This document shows, in pieces, positions 1 to 12,756 of a stretch of 64,000 bases of DNA (positions are counted from its first letter, which is position 1; the number at the start of each line of letters is the position of its first letter). The translations under genes were made by a program, and so were the position numbers. Source of the DNA: Coprinellus micaceus (taxonomy: Eukaryota > Basidiomycota > Agaricomycetes > Agaricales > Psathyrellaceae); the NCBI GenBank assembly GCA_951394405.1, contig OX596338.1, positions 4,030,001 through 4,094,000 on the forward strand. Direction: 5' to 3'. The notes under the pieces were generated by a model. The model made no database searches and had not been told where the DNA came from. It worked only from the letters and a program-made list of their open reading frames with translations.

Positions 1-1
1 G

Positions 2-2288
2 CCAAATCACCTTACGAACGGTGCCAACGGCGATGTCGACCCTGTCTTCGTCTCCAGCCTCAGAAACGCATGTGTTGCCGACTTCGATGGCTCGGTCGAG
101 CGTGTTGGCTTATTTCTCGAGATCCCAGATGAAGCGACAGATATGGTCTCTATCGACTGGTTGGTGGAGTGCAGGATCCCCATCTGGTATCCCTGGGGAA
201 CAAGAGAAGAAGAAATCGCCAAACGGTATCCCGTCTTTTCACGCTACAGGCCTCCCGCCGATGCCCTTTGGGTCACATCGCCTCCCCCTCACATGCCAGA
301 GACAGGCGATCTAGCGGACCCTCCTTTCTTTGATCCGGACCTCATTTTTATCACCATGCGAGCAGATGCCACCTCTGGCTCAAATCCCCGGTTCACAAAG
401 CGACGGGAGCTGTCAGAGGGCGATAAAAGCTGGAATGAGTTCTTCACCCTTGCGGAATCAACGGAACGATTGCTCCGGAAAACGGAGACTCTCGAGGCGG
501 CGGAGGAACGCGAGGCCCGACACCTTAACCCACCCATTACACGACCAGAAACTACGTTTTACACATGGGACCGGACAATGCGTGGTTCATTCAAAAGGCG
601 GATTTCAACCGACGAGGAACTGGAAGGGCTCTTCAAAGAGAACGGGCATTTTGGGAAGAAGCAAGCGCGCTACAATAGCTTTTATAACGAATGGGACTTG
701 TGTAGGTACTGGGGACCACCGGACGACGATCAGCTCCTCTTCCGGGCCACAGTGCAGGCGAACATGAAAGGCACGGCGGTTCATGCAGAGTTGGTGTGGT
801 GGAGAGTGTACTATGGCCTCCAGCCAAACCCATCCGCGTCACCCCTACCCAGCGCAGAGGAGTTCCCATACGCCTCTCAGGAGGAACCCTGCCTTTATCC
901 TCGTCTTCAGGGGAAGTCACCCCAACCCCAATTCGAAGAATCGCTTCCAGATCTCGGCGCTCAGCCCGTGGGCCACCTCCAGTCTGACAGTTTCGCGAGC
1001 ATGGAGGATGGCGAAATTGCGGATTTGAACGTAGATCTAGAGCCCGTCGAAGATCTTTCCTGGATAGCCCGACGAGCATACCACTTCTTCGGCTTCACCC
1101 TTCCCCTGGATCGCAATCCACACAATTATCCAATCAGCGAACCCAATTCTCAGACACCCGCACACGCGCCTAGGCTCCTTGGCGTCCCAAAGACCCCAGC
1201 TACAGGGAGGTATTGGAATTCGGGGGAGGGACAGGCTATTATTCGCTTCGCCAAGTCTCTCGCCTCCAAGGATCCTCCAGAACCGTGGGCATGGGACTTA
1301 CACCGATGGAACGCGACTCCAGTCGCCGCACTTCCACTTTTCAAATCACTCAGGTCATTTTCAAGTGTAGTGGCGGTCCAGGTAGAGAAATGGGACAATG
1401 TCAAAGGCCGGTCAACCCCTGAGCTCTCATCACAGATGGAGACCATCTATTTCCTTGATACCCCTTCCAAGGACCGTGCATGGTTCATTGGGTGTACGCG
1501 CCCCGAGCTAGCTCTGGCCTTGTGTAGACTCGGACAGGATTTCGCCTCGGATCCCCTTTCCATCGCCTGGCATCTCGCCGAACATGGGGTGCCATTCTAC
1601 ACCTGGTTCAAGCGCCAACATGTTCAACCATTAGAAGATATCCGAAGGTCGCCTCACCTGATCCAGTTCCGCCTTGATAGCCAATTCCGATTCTCGAAGA
1701 TGGACTATGACGAGTACGTGCGAAGTCGGAGGCAGTTGCTCGACAGCTCTGCTGGCCGTGCCGCGTTGAAGGCGGGCGGAATTGTTTGGAGGGTCGCGAA
1801 GCAAGACATAGGGATACAGGCCGTTGTCTCGGGGGCACCGAGTCGGGAAGCTCTCGACGGTCAGAGAACCCTGCGTCGGGATGACGAAGGTAACTTCTTA
1901 GTTGATGACGGCCTGAACCAAGACGAGATTATGGCGATATGCGGCGAGTACGAGATAGGAATTCGTATGTTCACTCCCTTCTTCTCAGACTGACTCAAGC
2001 CTTTAACTCCACGCTCGAGCAGGTCAAGGGAATCAAAGGGGAAGAACATCGTGGTGGCCGCCTCCGGATATATGGGACGAGTGCTATGGGTCGAACGGAT
2101 GGTCACCTTCAGCAGAAGAGTTTTTTCAGTCCCGACTCGCTATGATAGAGAAGACTTTCACCCCCATCACACGCAGCAGCTGGAGAGACATCCTGCGCGC
2201 GTCCTCGCCGTTGAAGAAGGCCAGGGGGAACTTGAGCGCACATTCGTCAAGATTATGTGAAAGGCCTTTGGAAGGCGGATTGGAGTAG
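2..2288 (+). CDS. Agaricomycete orphan protein, 5' partial, two exons seen
   Basis: The reading frame is open from the left edge, so the true start lies outside the window. I see exons 2-1964 and 2023-2288, about 742 residues. The intron has a GTATGT donor and a CAG acceptor and joins in frame; without it the protein would stop early at 1991-1993. The second exon gives a Trp-Trp-Pro motif followed by an acidic/aromatic stretch, which resembles the C-terminal end of a protein family repeated in mushroom genomes. An internal SWNEFF motif near residue 139 and an EWDLC motif near residue 236 fit the same family. No catalytic motif, signal peptide or membrane segment is visible. Function is unknown. 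The coding call is firm because the frame is long and the splice restores a family-like tail; the family link is from memory. Confidence 0.7.
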
Positions 2289-2569
2289 GCCGATGAATTG
2301 GGTTCAGGTGGAGTGCTTCGAGTCTTACTGGCTATTCTCGTAGCTACCTTACTAACACAGCTCTTAGTTTGTCTCGAAGAAGGCCTTTCGTCGCTGCATT
2401 AGAACGAGGTTGTTTGCCAGAGGGCGACATTAAAAGAAGCAAGTACTGTAATGGGGTATTAAGTGAAAGCAACGAAACGGATAGGTGATTAGTATGAGCG
2501 CGCTATCTAATAAAGTGGAAGAACAGGAACACAGGAACTCGGCAGACGTGCAAATGCTCTGAATTCAGC

Positions 2570-4132
2570 TTACGGGCGCCCAATGGTCCGTCGCGCCTTG
2601 GGAGTCACAGGCGCCCCAGCTCCATAAGCCTCCCTTCGAGCAAGGAGGGCACACGCCTGGAGCAACGGCATCTCGAAGATGGGGTCGTCGGAGGTTAGGT
2701 CCACCGGGATGACCCTGCCATCGATGTCGATGTATGCTGTTGAGTCGGGCTCGCCCCCATCCTCGGTTTCCGAGATAGGGTCTTCTTGACCGTCGTCTGA
2801 GGGAGGCAGATCCGGAATTTGAGGAGAAGGGAGTCTTCGTGGGAGACCCAGTTGAGGATGGGCGACTTGAACGATGCAAGAATGATAGTAGGGGAAGTAT
2901 TGCTGTGGCATGACATACTTGCACTCCGTGCATTGAACAAAAAGCTCCCAGAACTTGTCAGCAGGCAGACCTTTTGCTAGTAGGGCCCGCAGCGAGTGTT
3001 GCAGATGGACAAACTTGTTGGGGTCCTCCCGTCGCAGGACTATATAAGGTGACAGGTGTGTCAGTATTCTTGTAGTATTCCTCCGGCGGTTCACTAGATG
3101 GCGACGCGGCCCAACGTACGCTTATTCGTTCCTCGCAGCCCAGTGTTGGACTCGTCCCGGAGAATCTGAACTTGTCGCAGGCCGGTCTTCTTTATCGTCT
3201 CTTCGGTGTCATCTGTCATGAACAGGAACGGATCCATAACCCTCATGGGCACATCTTTTCAGTGTGGTGAGTTTCATCGGCGTTGAAATCCGTCCGACGG
3301 AGATCACTCACCTCGCTTGCAGTACTCCCCAGTCATTAGGTTAGGGTGGCCAAAGTAGTGTTCAAGTGGAACTACATGCGTTGAGCACAGATAATGGGCA
3401 GGTAGAAAGTGTGGACGGCACAGAATACCAACATACCAAAGTAGTCGCACTCCTGCGTAGCGCAAATTGCGACGTACTGACCGAGGCAGTCGGCGTTGGC
3501 AGGTTGGCGGACGAGCTGGACCAGGCCCATCTTGGCCTCAGAGAAACCCCTGTCGTCTTTGACGAAAGCGCAGACGCAGCAAGGACCTTTGAAGTAGTGC
3601 GTATAACGATACTGGTCTAATTGGTCTGGCCGGATGGGAACGCCACTCTCGTGTGGCCTGTGAGCAAGTCAGCATAGCGCTCCTCCAAGACTAGCACGAT
3701 TTCGGCGGCTTACCAAATCCACGGGCGCATGTCCCCAACACGCTTATCATACTGGAGGATGAGAGGGGTGTCGTCGCGGCCAAAGGTACGATGCCGCTTG
3801 ACGCGATCGATGAAGGTCGCTGCCTTCTGCAGGCGAAGGCTCATATCCAAAGGAATCCATCCGACCATCTTGAATAACGCAAGTGGGAGCGAGGAGCGTG
3901 AAGAGACTGGGTCAGTGGTATTGGGGTTTCTATCGAAGAACGGTGGGCGTCCATACGTACTTATACGGTCTTGCTGAGCTTCCGGGGATAACCTTGCGGT
4001 AACTCGAGTGAAGTCCGCTTCCTGGGTCAAGGGGCTGTGAGGGAGCGTCCCCGTATTACCTTGTGATGGGCTCCACCCAACTGCTTGGATTCGGAGCCTC
4101 TGGACTTGGTATTTCCCAGTACCCTGGCACAC
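2570..4132 (-). CDS. Multi-exon orphan protein with GPCCVC cysteine motif
   Basis: Six exons (minus strand, 5' to 3': 4132-3961, 3906-3714, 3657-3437, 3371-3312, 3254-3120, 3039-2570) join in one frame and give about 416 residues. All introns have GT...AG ends and are 54-81 bp. The first intron is a multiple of three, so it could also be read through. The middle carries cysteine-rich GPCCVC, CATQECDYF and EYCKR segments that could bind zinc. The last exon has a further C-x2-C (QCTECKY) and a proline/acidic tail. The arrangement resembles an orphan family common in agaricomycetes; no enzymatic function is known to me. The exact start is uncertain because no strong upstream signal was found. 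Confidence 0.65.
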
Positions 4133-5940
4133 GCTAACTTGAAAGGTTTAGCGGACCGATAACGGATTCGAACCTTCGATGCGGTCGAATTTCGGGACGC
4201 GTAGTAGCACGCGCAGTTCGCTGGAAACGATTGGCGTCCCGAGGAGAAGACTGGGGGGGCGCCGTAAGGTCATCCCGCCCATACTAACACCAGCCACACA
4301 ACGCCGTTTCCCTTTCTCGTAGCGTATGCTGTCTATCCCAGTTCTAAAGTAGAGGCTCGTGGTTCGCCCCTATGTTCAACGGCGACAGTCCATTCTGCAT
4401 TACCCTCCTGTGAGGAGTCCACACTTCCGATGCACTAGACGTCATACCTACTATAGCGACTTCCGAGCACTAGTATAGTGCTGTATGTCACCAAAGTGAA
4501 GGGTTTAAATTAATAAAACTGTTCAGGGTCCCTATCCGTAAATAGTTGAACTCGTGGAATTATCGCCATCCACCATTGGAGATCGTCGGCATTCGAGCCA
4601 GATGCGCCTAGTCGATACTTTTGAGCTCGTAAAGGTCGAGAGGCTCACCCCATTTGAATCTTCTCCATGTATGTAGAATTCCCCATAGCTGAGATGGCTT
4701 TAATTCTGCCACGAGCCTTGGGCTATCCAGTGGATGCTATCACAATGAGCGGGCGGAGTTCAAAGGTCTTAGACGCCCAGCAACCGGAAGCATTAACAAG
4801 CACTTCCCTTCGCCGGCTTCCAAAGGGCTGCAAATGAACATGATTCGGGCCGAAGCTTCGCTCAATTCCTGACATCGCTTGAGGTAAAGTAGAAAAATCC
4901 TTTCGACCTTCTGCCATACTCCCTTTCGCCTGTCCGGGTCGGGTCGGGAGCGCACCGATGCCACCTCGCACTATGATCCCGAGGCGCCATAACAACCGGT
5001 TAGTACGCTTAATACACAGCGTCCCTGACTCCCCCCGATCGAATTATTCTTCGGTACGCATCAACGGTAAGCCAGCTTGCGTCCCGTTCTGCGCCTGTTA
5101 TCATCTATGCCTCAAATTCAGAAATCTCTGGTCGCAAATCGAACACTCAGGGCACATGTCAGAGTCTGAAACTAGGCGCCCGAACGGGCGTTAATCTAGG
5201 CTCGGTGATAGCTACGGGATTCAAACAAGTACCGATACGAGGAGAAGGCGCGGTGTCCTGCTTGGCTTCCCACTATAATTATCTGTCAGGGATGGCTTCG
5301 TTCCGTTGCTATTGCAACGGAAATGCAAAGAACGAGGACTAAAGTAAACGATTGCCGAGAGTCACCAAATTCAATACCGGAACCCCACTAGAACGCTATA
5401 TTCGAACTTGAAGGTCGGCTCCCCTAGGCCTGTGCTCTGACATGTTGCCGTTGGGAATAGTGTAATGGCCAAGCTTCCTGTGGCGGCGTATGCCGTTCAG
5501 GGTGGCCCAACTTGAGGTTACGAAATAGGTGTGGGTCTTGGCTTGGGAGCCCCTGAGAGCCCTGTGAGCAGTACAGTGACCCTATTTGAACATCCAGAAC
5601 TCCGAGTCCATCCTGCAGCGTGCAACGCTATCTTTCTAGTGGCTATGGGACGGTGAACGGCTTTTGGGCACCTGAAGAATCCGAAGGTGCCGGTGAGCTA
5701 CATTAGTGCCGGTAGTTCTAACCTAAGAAGTCCGATCAATTCTGATGTGACAATCGCCCAGAAGGTTCGGCGCGACGCCTGAAGATTCGCCTGTGAAGAG
5801 CCGACTTGAAGTACACGAACACCTTCACCCCCAATCTAACTCCGCCCCTCGCCATCGAGAAACCTTTAAGTCTGAGTCCGTGGTGAACTGTCCTGCTTCC
5901 TAGTAGTCCACTCTCCCCGCCCAGCGCTCAGGCTCCTACT
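4133..5940. other. Intergenic, no supported gene
   Basis: Only short open frames without splice support occur here. A nine-base inverted repeat (TCGGGACGC at about 4192, its complement at about 4243) could form a long-loop hairpin. Near 4157-4190 the minus strand has a T-loop-like GGTTCGAATCC, but no matching tRNA body was found. The 3' part is the presumed promoter of the gene that starts at 5941. Confidence 0.5.
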
Positions 5941-7512
5941 ATGCTTCACATAGCCGGCGGTCGCATCATCCACACCGGCTCACTACCACGCCTCACGAGA
6001 CCAAGAAACGAGAACCGATCCCCGTCAATTGGGAGTGAAGACGGGACTCAGAACTCGCAGGTCCTGGGACGTCGGTCTAGGTCTGGAAGTGCTTCAGAAG
6101 ACCATCCCATTGACAGTCTGTCTTGGGGACCGAGGAAAAAATCGTGCGCGTACGCTCATCTCTTGGACCGTATCTGGCCTGAAATTCATGATATTGTCCT
6201 AAGAGCTCTAGTAGACCCGCTCGTCGGCTACGGGCGACATTTTGGGCGCACCGTTCACGCATTCTGCCGTCCTTTCACATTGATCAAGAAGGGCCTGTCT
6301 CGGCAACTTCAAATACAAGCTGGCGTTTTGAACGAAGACGATCTCTCCGAGCAGTGGGTGTCATTCATTCAATGCTCTTAGTTCGATGCTCTGCTCATTG
6401 CCGGTTAACATATCAGAGAATGGCGAGAACATGGAATATTTCAGGCACTCCTTGCTGTCAGCCCTGGACTGGATAATCGACTTCTGAGGGCTTCGGCGGA
6501 GGAACTTCATTACGTCGCGGATATGGTGTGTAACGGTTCATTTATTTGCCTTGGCCGTTCTTCTAATAAGCCTCAAGATTGGCAAAGGCGCCGCTGGAGC
6601 ACGCACTGACGACACCAAGTCTCTGAAGAGCGCTATCATCGATTGGATAGTGCCTCCCGGTGGTTACATATCGCCACCACTGACCCGAAACGTGAAGACC
6701 GACCGTGGTTTCTTCCACATGGCCACCGGTGCGTTACTATGCCCAGCAACGCTTGACTGGAATGATGCTTCGTAAGTTCCCCCCCTCTAGAGTTGGATGA
6801 CAATAATTGATGGGGAGTAGTATTCGCCAGAAATTGAAGTCTGGGGAGATTTCAGTGAATGGAGATGTTTGGCCGATGTTTCTATACCGTGGTCACACGT
6901 TTAATGCAGATAATCCTTGGGAAGGATTATTGGAGGGGGATCTCCTGGTTCTGGTGAGTCTATATTGTCTCTCATTTGTATCGCCTCCCCGGTATCACAG
7001 GTGCTTACCATCCCTTGCTAAATAGGCTTACAAGTACGTATTTACCTCACCCAGCTCGGTGGAGAAGGAAACAAGGGCAACTCGTTCCGGAAACGCCGAG
7101 ATACACGGAATGACGGGTGTCACAATCGCCTCCTTGGCCTATATCGCAACCATGGTAATGCACACCACGAATTTGAAGGACAAATGGTCTCTCACACACA
7201 TCGCAGGTCCGCTTCGCCTTGAGCTCAACTGCGGTGTTCAGTCGAAACGATAGATCCACCGACTCCGAGCGTTTCTACAAGTCGATTATAGATTGGCTGG
7301 AGAGTCCCTCTGAGAAGGATGAGGTGGAGAAATTGTTGGGATGGTGGAACCGGTAACACGTCGTATTCTCCTTCTGCTGCGCGGCGCTCATGCTTGGACA
7401 CAGGAAGATATTCCCGACCTACCACGCCGGTACTGAGAAAGGCGCTGTACTGTCGGTCATGGACAAGCTCAAGGAATGGAGGGCCAACAAGGGTCTTGAA
7501 ACCTCTTCTTAG
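5941..7512 (+). CDS. DUF6698-type orphan protein
   Basis: Seven exons (5941-6353, 6417-6525, 6578-6771, 6821-6953, 7026-7154, 7207-7352, 7404-7512) join in frame to about 410 residues. Every intron is 49-72 bp with GT...AG ends. The N-terminal third is basic and low in complexity. The rest carries motifs I associate with a fungal domain of unknown function: KGAAGARTDDTKSLK, DRGFFHMATGALLCP, a WPMFLY stretch, the ATRSGNAEIHGMTG segment and a FSRNDRSTDSERFY segment near the end. No catalytic residues are known for the family; it is often encoded next to transposon-rich or orphan gene regions. The domain name is from memory. Coding and splice calls are strong because all joins keep one frame through to a stop. 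Confidence 0.75.
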
Positions 7513-8171
7513 AACTCTCCTCGACCTCCGGCTTCTCGTAGAGATGCCACCGATAATGTTTGACCCTGGCCCTCCTTTCCCGTTCCCTTCCCCCATCCTT
7601 AGATGTTCCTGCACCTAGAGCACGTTAACACGTGGCATACCCTATCTCCCACTAATCACTGTCTAGCATTTGATCTTTAATTCCAATCCTAATCGTTAGT
7701 AGACACCCCAATTCTACGAAAGTTGGTGGTGACGTCATGGGCGCCAAAATGTTAGAGAAGCGCTCGTCCCTCTAGATGATGACATCATCCTATCCATGGG
7801 AGTGCGATGATTTGTACTGTGAGCTGCAGGTCATGACCACCATTCCCCGATGCTGAGACCTGCGCAGGGTCGCGTCCTGGGAAGGTGCGCATTATTCCCT
7901 GGCCTACGTGGTGGATGTAGCCCGACAAACCGGCTACCGATTCGAATTTTTAAGCTGGAACCTTCTTCAGCCTAGTATCGCGTTGCTTAGCAGCGAAAGG
8001 TGACAGTTCGGGATGGCGCTTACTAAAGAATGGGAAACTCGGGTCGGTTTCCAATTTGTTACGCAACGCTATTCGATCATCCAGCCGAGTGTCGTGTATT
8101 TCACCACCGAGCGTCCATCCTTCTCTTCGCTGACAGTCCAGTTCAGTCGAAGCTTCGCATCTCTGCCCACC
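7513..8171. other. Intergenic, no supported gene
   Basis: No open frame with plausible splicing was found. The final 100 bp before 8172 should hold the promoter and leader of the small membrane-protein gene. Confidence 0.4.
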
Positions 8172-8847
8172 ATGCCCACAAACCCCTCCATGCCGGCTAT
8201 GGTCATGGCCTCACCAGAGGACTATCTCCGAGCAGCCGTGAGCTTCAGGAAGCAAAGGAAACTGGCGACCACTCGGGGCTCGTCAACGAGCAATCAACCG
8301 CCAGCAAGCAAGACCTCGAAGGGCGCCAATCAAGAAGCTGTCGTCGCGGACTCGGAGACCGAGTGCGAGGCAATGCTAACGGTGTCAGGTTCAACTTCTG
8401 GAGACCATGCGGCTAAGTCCCAATCCTCGAACAACAGGACAAAGAGGTGAGTCCTACCCTGAATCTACACGCTACTGTTCCATGAACGCCCTCAACAGAG
8501 AGAAGTCCCACCAGCTCTCCCCTGTGAAGGAAGACATGCAAGGCGTTTCAACCCTGTCCGCGTCGTCGACGGCTGCGAGTGTAACCTCCCCAGAGATAAC
8601 CTTGCCCCCACAGCCAGCACAAATCTCCGAGTCCTTGGCCACCCCCACTAGTGCTCAACAAGATCCCGGTCCGCAGAACAACCCCGGGGCCGTCATGGTA
8701 CTCATGTCGAATACGCAAGCAACGGTCCTCGTCGTCACCGCTCTTCTCATGGCCGCACTGCTGGGCGCCCTCGCCTTGTGGCTAACTTTAGCGTTCGATC
8801 CTTATAGTTGGTTTCAGCAAGATAATCACCCGCGTGCACATCCCTGA
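8172..8847 (+). CDS. Predicted tail-anchored single-pass membrane protein
   Basis: Two exons (8172-8446 and 8499-8847) joined by a GTGAGT...CAG intron give about 207 residues. The start was chosen at 8172 because of the favourable CCACCATG context and because upstream codons add nothing recognisable. The first 170 residues are Ser/Thr/Pro/Gln-rich and look disordered. Near residues 165-190 there is one strongly hydrophobic helix (ATVLVVTALLMAALLG followed by ALALWLTLAF), then a short tail of about 17 residues ending at TGA. This layout suggests an anchor in the ER or another endomembrane with the N-terminus in the cytosol. I recognise no family. The coding call is moderate and rests on the frame, the splice and the membrane helix. 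Confidence 0.5.
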
Positions 8848-10150
8848 TTCATATTTCTTCTCCACAGGTCTTTTGGTCAAGTTGGTTTATTCTATTCCAA
8901 ACGTTAAGCAACACATCGTGTTGAGGTACTCTCGAACGCGCACCGGCATCTACCACAGTCTCCAGGGTCGATTGGAGGCTATGATCGCTCGGCTTGAGCG
9001 ATTCAAAGGTGAGAGATTGCGAAATTTCCTCGATGGACCCCGTCGCTCGAGGGGGATGCTGGGACTCAGGACGCTGACTCGTGCTCCCGTATTTTGAAGA
9101 TATATTGGTTATCGCGCAGCGCACAGGGAATGAAATGTGATCGCCAAGCAGCACCGACTTCCTGCCAGTTCAACGTTCAACCGTGACGTTCAACGTGCTA
9201 TATATCTTCTCTATTTACTTTCTTTTCAAATGCTTTCCCTTAAACTTTGAACCGAGGTTAGATTATACTTGTAGAGAGGCCAAGGTTTTTATGTCAGCTT
9301 TCATCGTGGTACACAGTGGATATATGGTACGAGCCCAATCCGAGTCGCCTTCAAGTTTCCACTCCGGAGTTGCACAGGGCCTGATCCGTTCTTCCCAGGT
9401 TTCATCACGGGATCAGTGGTCAACCGCCGGTCAACGCCAGCAAACAGCTCAGCTCTCCTCTTACCATCACCGCCGCAGTGAACTTCAGCTTCCAGCGACT
9501 CGGATCCCTCTGGTTGCGTCCACAAGTACTAAAGACCTGCCATCGCCAGCTTGCATCTCCGCATTACCCTTGTAGCGGCCTGTTCGATTTCGCAGCAGAA
9601 ACATAGCCCTGACGTTTCTTCGTTTTTACCATTAGGGTCTCCGTTCTCCTCACTCCCAGTGAATTCAAGCCTCTCACAATACTCAAAATGCACAACGTGC
9701 GCAAGCGGGTGGAGCCCTTTGGCTCCCAGTTCAGGTACGCCCATACTGCCACGTCGGCCAGCAGGACGCAGTGAACTCACCTCATTGCGTGACAGTGCTT
9801 CGCGCTCCCTCCAGTCTCTTCGACGAACCTCAAGTTTGGAACAACGCGTACCACTGAAGGCGGGGAGGCCAACTACGTCCACAGCAAGTGCGTCGTGTGA
9901 AGAGTGTTGTTGGGCACATGCTGACAGTCGCCTTGGCTTAGTTGCATATTGCATACCTGGTGGGCCAGCTTTCCGGCTTCTACGTGATGTGAGCACATTG
10001 TACCACTGCAAGATTCATGCCCACCAGGTCGTCAATACCTCGTCGCTCACCAGATCGTCTAGCCCCACCCTTGTGTGCTCGGCATCCGCCAGCACACCCG
10101 CTGACTCTGCCCCCAAGCCCTTCACACCATGGCCATAAAGGATCGTCGGT

Positions 10151-10174
10151 TGCTCTCTCAGACCTGAGAGAGCA
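10151..10174. repeat. Perfect 11 bp palindrome with 2 bp spacer
   Basis: TGCTCTCTCAG is followed after two bases by its exact reverse complement CTGAGAGAGCA. It would form a tight hairpin. It lies in non-assigned DNA. Confidence 0.6.
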
Positions 10175-10674
10175 GGAACTGGGGTTGGTACGTTATTGTT
10201 CGGCGTTGCCGGGTCCCTATATGCCTCTCATTCCAGTGTCGTTTGCGTTAGCCAACGTCAGCTCGTCACTCACCGCACCCTTCTCCCGACACGGGAGTTA
10301 TCGTATTGTTAGGCTGTGATGACGCGCGTCGGTCGTTGAAAGGCGACCCCATACCTCCAGGTGAACCCAACGGACGGGGTGGTGACCGACTGCGTTCTTC
10401 TGTATACATGGAGCCCGTTGGGTACTGACGTCTTACCCCAGACACGCCAACTTCAAGGAAAGGCCCGCCGTGTTTAATACGAAATCGATAATTCCTCCAT
10501 TTCTCTAAAAGGACGAATGCATGACCGAAACAGTGAACCCGTGATGCCACGCCTCAAGCGCCCATGACATCCCATTAGCCATCTCCTCAAACCCCCTGCA
10601 CGACCCCTTACGCACTGAGGGACGGGATCTCCAGGCAATGAGGATACGGGTAAGTGGCCCCTTATCCCGTGTTT

Positions 10675-10943
10675 AGCAGCGTCAAACTCACCCCCAATTG
10701 TATCGAAGTAACCACGACAGCCTCCCTCCTGCATCGACCCCATCAAGATGGTACTACACCCACGAAACGCCCAACCCGTACGACCACTTGGCGTCAAGTG
10801 TCATTCCTTTGGACCTGAGCTCAGAGCTTCGAATCGTCAAGCAAGGTGAGTAGTTGGACTTCACGCACAGTCTGGTATGGTTGTGCTCACTCCTCCCTCG
10901 GTTGTTAGGTGCTGCGAAGATGATGGAGGAGTGGGTAAAGTGA
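10675..10943 (+). other. Possible C-terminal exon pair of an unrecognised gene
   Basis: A frame from 10675 to 10845 and another from 10909 to 10943 join through a GTGAGT...TTAG intron and end at TGA. The conceptual tail contains NPYDHLASS and ends GAAKMMEEWVK, which looks protein-like, but no upstream exon or family was found. Confidence 0.2.
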
Positions 10944-11554
10944 GATGTAGGGAGACGCAGAAGAGCCGAGCGAGGAACAGAGGGACAGACATGGCCCTAA
11001 GGTCTCGTAACGACAGGGTCTACAATTTCTGGGTGAGCTTGTACTTACTCTCGCCTCGGTGTTCTCGTGGTGACCCTCTTTAGCCTACCAAGACTATTGC
11101 CAACGATAACGGTTGCAGCGCTCCGTGTGTCTCCCTCCCCGCTGTCAGCTATGAATTATTGATGATTGATATCACACTTCGTGTATTTTACAGCTTCTGC
11201 AGTTGCTGTGCCGCACTATACGTCCCTGGGGTTTCCTGTCGTGCCCTCGCCCACCGCCAGCAACCACCATCGGATGAATTCGCCTAATCAATTCGTCGTC
11301 AAGTATACCCTCCTGCTACGCACAGCCCAGCCCCGTATCTTCAAGGACCCCTACCCGCCCATATCAAGGGTCCCTAATACTGGCTCAATTCATCCGAACG
11401 ACCTCCTATTGGTTATCGACGTCGTTCAGAACGACGCCCTCCGTCAAGGGAGCGCACTGTGGGGCTGGAGCTCGGCAACACAGGGGATGAAAGTCACCGT
11501 CTAGTGAAAGGGAGCGGGATATAGTTTTAGGGGATCCAAGCTGGCTCAGGACTA

Positions 11555-11570
11555 GGGGGGGGGGGGGGGG
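11555..11570. repeat. Homopolymer run of 16 G
   Basis: An uninterrupted run of sixteen G lies in non-coding DNA. It is a simple repeat and a likely site of length variation or base-calling error. Confidence 0.7.
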
Positions 11571-12687
11571 TGTCGAGTCGCCATACGCCTGCCTAAGGTG
11601 GATCAGTTTATTGCGGAAGGCATGTGCTGAGGGTGTGGGCTATCATTTTAGACCAGTAGGGTACATCTAAATACCATTTTTATCGATCATCTCCCCGAGA
11701 GGAATCACAGCACCTAGACCGAATCCCAGGATCCCGCTGAAAGCTGCATCTGACCACGTCGCTTTGGACGGTCACCCGAAACCCATAGAAATGGGACGCC
11801 TTTGATCCACTGCCAGTGGGCAAAATGCGGACTACATATGAATCCCACACAGCGAACGCTTTCGAGATCGCCAAACCTCGTGAATACTGCCCTACAGGAA
11901 TATTCTGCACGGGACGATTCAACCGTCCGCCCCGCTGGTTACCGGCGCAAAACTGCTCTCCTCGAATTCTAGGCTGGTAACCAGCGGAGATTGAGGGCAA
12001 GGGCGGAGGATCCTGCGTGGAGCGACGGTCACCGGTCTACGATGGGTTCTCAGTCCCCTCTCTTGGCTTGTCGCTATTGTCCGTTTTACACTAAAACCCT
12101 GAAGAACTTCAAATTGGAAAGTGCGTGCATCCATGGAGCGGAAGAGGAATGCACGGCAGCTGGCTAGCATCACGGTGAATTAGAATTAGGCTCGAGAGCG
12201 GTACCAGAGGGTTATAAGCCTTTGGTGGGTCTTAAAGCCAAGGATCCAAAGTTCCTTGTTGAGCTACGTTCATGTCCGTAGATGAGCTAGTAGTGCGTGT
12301 AGATAGGACGGTAGCAGTAGGCACGTACTCGCATGATCATGGCACAAGGCTTCCCGGAGAGCTAGCTCCATCCTCGTCGTGGTCGCCCTCTCTCTGAGGG
12401 AGATCGCACTGGAAAACGATCGCATTTATGGGCTGTCGACCACACCCTTCAGCTCCAGATCTGCCGTTGCCGCAGGGGCGGTGCCATTGCAAACCCATAG
12501 TAAAAATGGAGCACCAAAAGCGCACTCCCACTGCCGGGTCTGCAAGAAGTCTTCGACTTGACATCCTGAACACCCCACACCCCCGTGACATCTATTCCTC
12601 AAACTGCAGAGATCAGGAGGACGCCAAGTCCTTAACCGGCTTGTCGTTGATCTCCACGACGCTCCCTCGACAAAAGCCGCCGATGCC

Positions 12688-12756
12688 AGGTATACCAGGT
12701 CTGTCAGATGCCATCACTATGATAGTTCTGGTAGACCTGGCAGACCTGGCATACCT
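12688..12756. repeat. 20 bp inverted repeat, 29 bp loop
   Basis: Left arm AGGTATACCAGGTCTGTCAG (12688-12707) and the reverse complement of the right arm (12737-12756) agree at 18 of 20 positions. The RNA would be a stable hairpin. No gene is supported around it. Confidence 0.6.

Noticed and set aside
4155..4195. T-loop-like GGTTCGAATCC on the minus strand, suggesting a tRNA
   Set aside because: The expected D arm, anticodon arm and acceptor-stem partner could not be found upstream, and the T stem has a mismatch.
9551..10138. Open frame of 195 codons on the plus strand
   Set aside because: Arg/Ser/Pro-rich chance-like composition, an almost equally long frame on the other strand, no domain.
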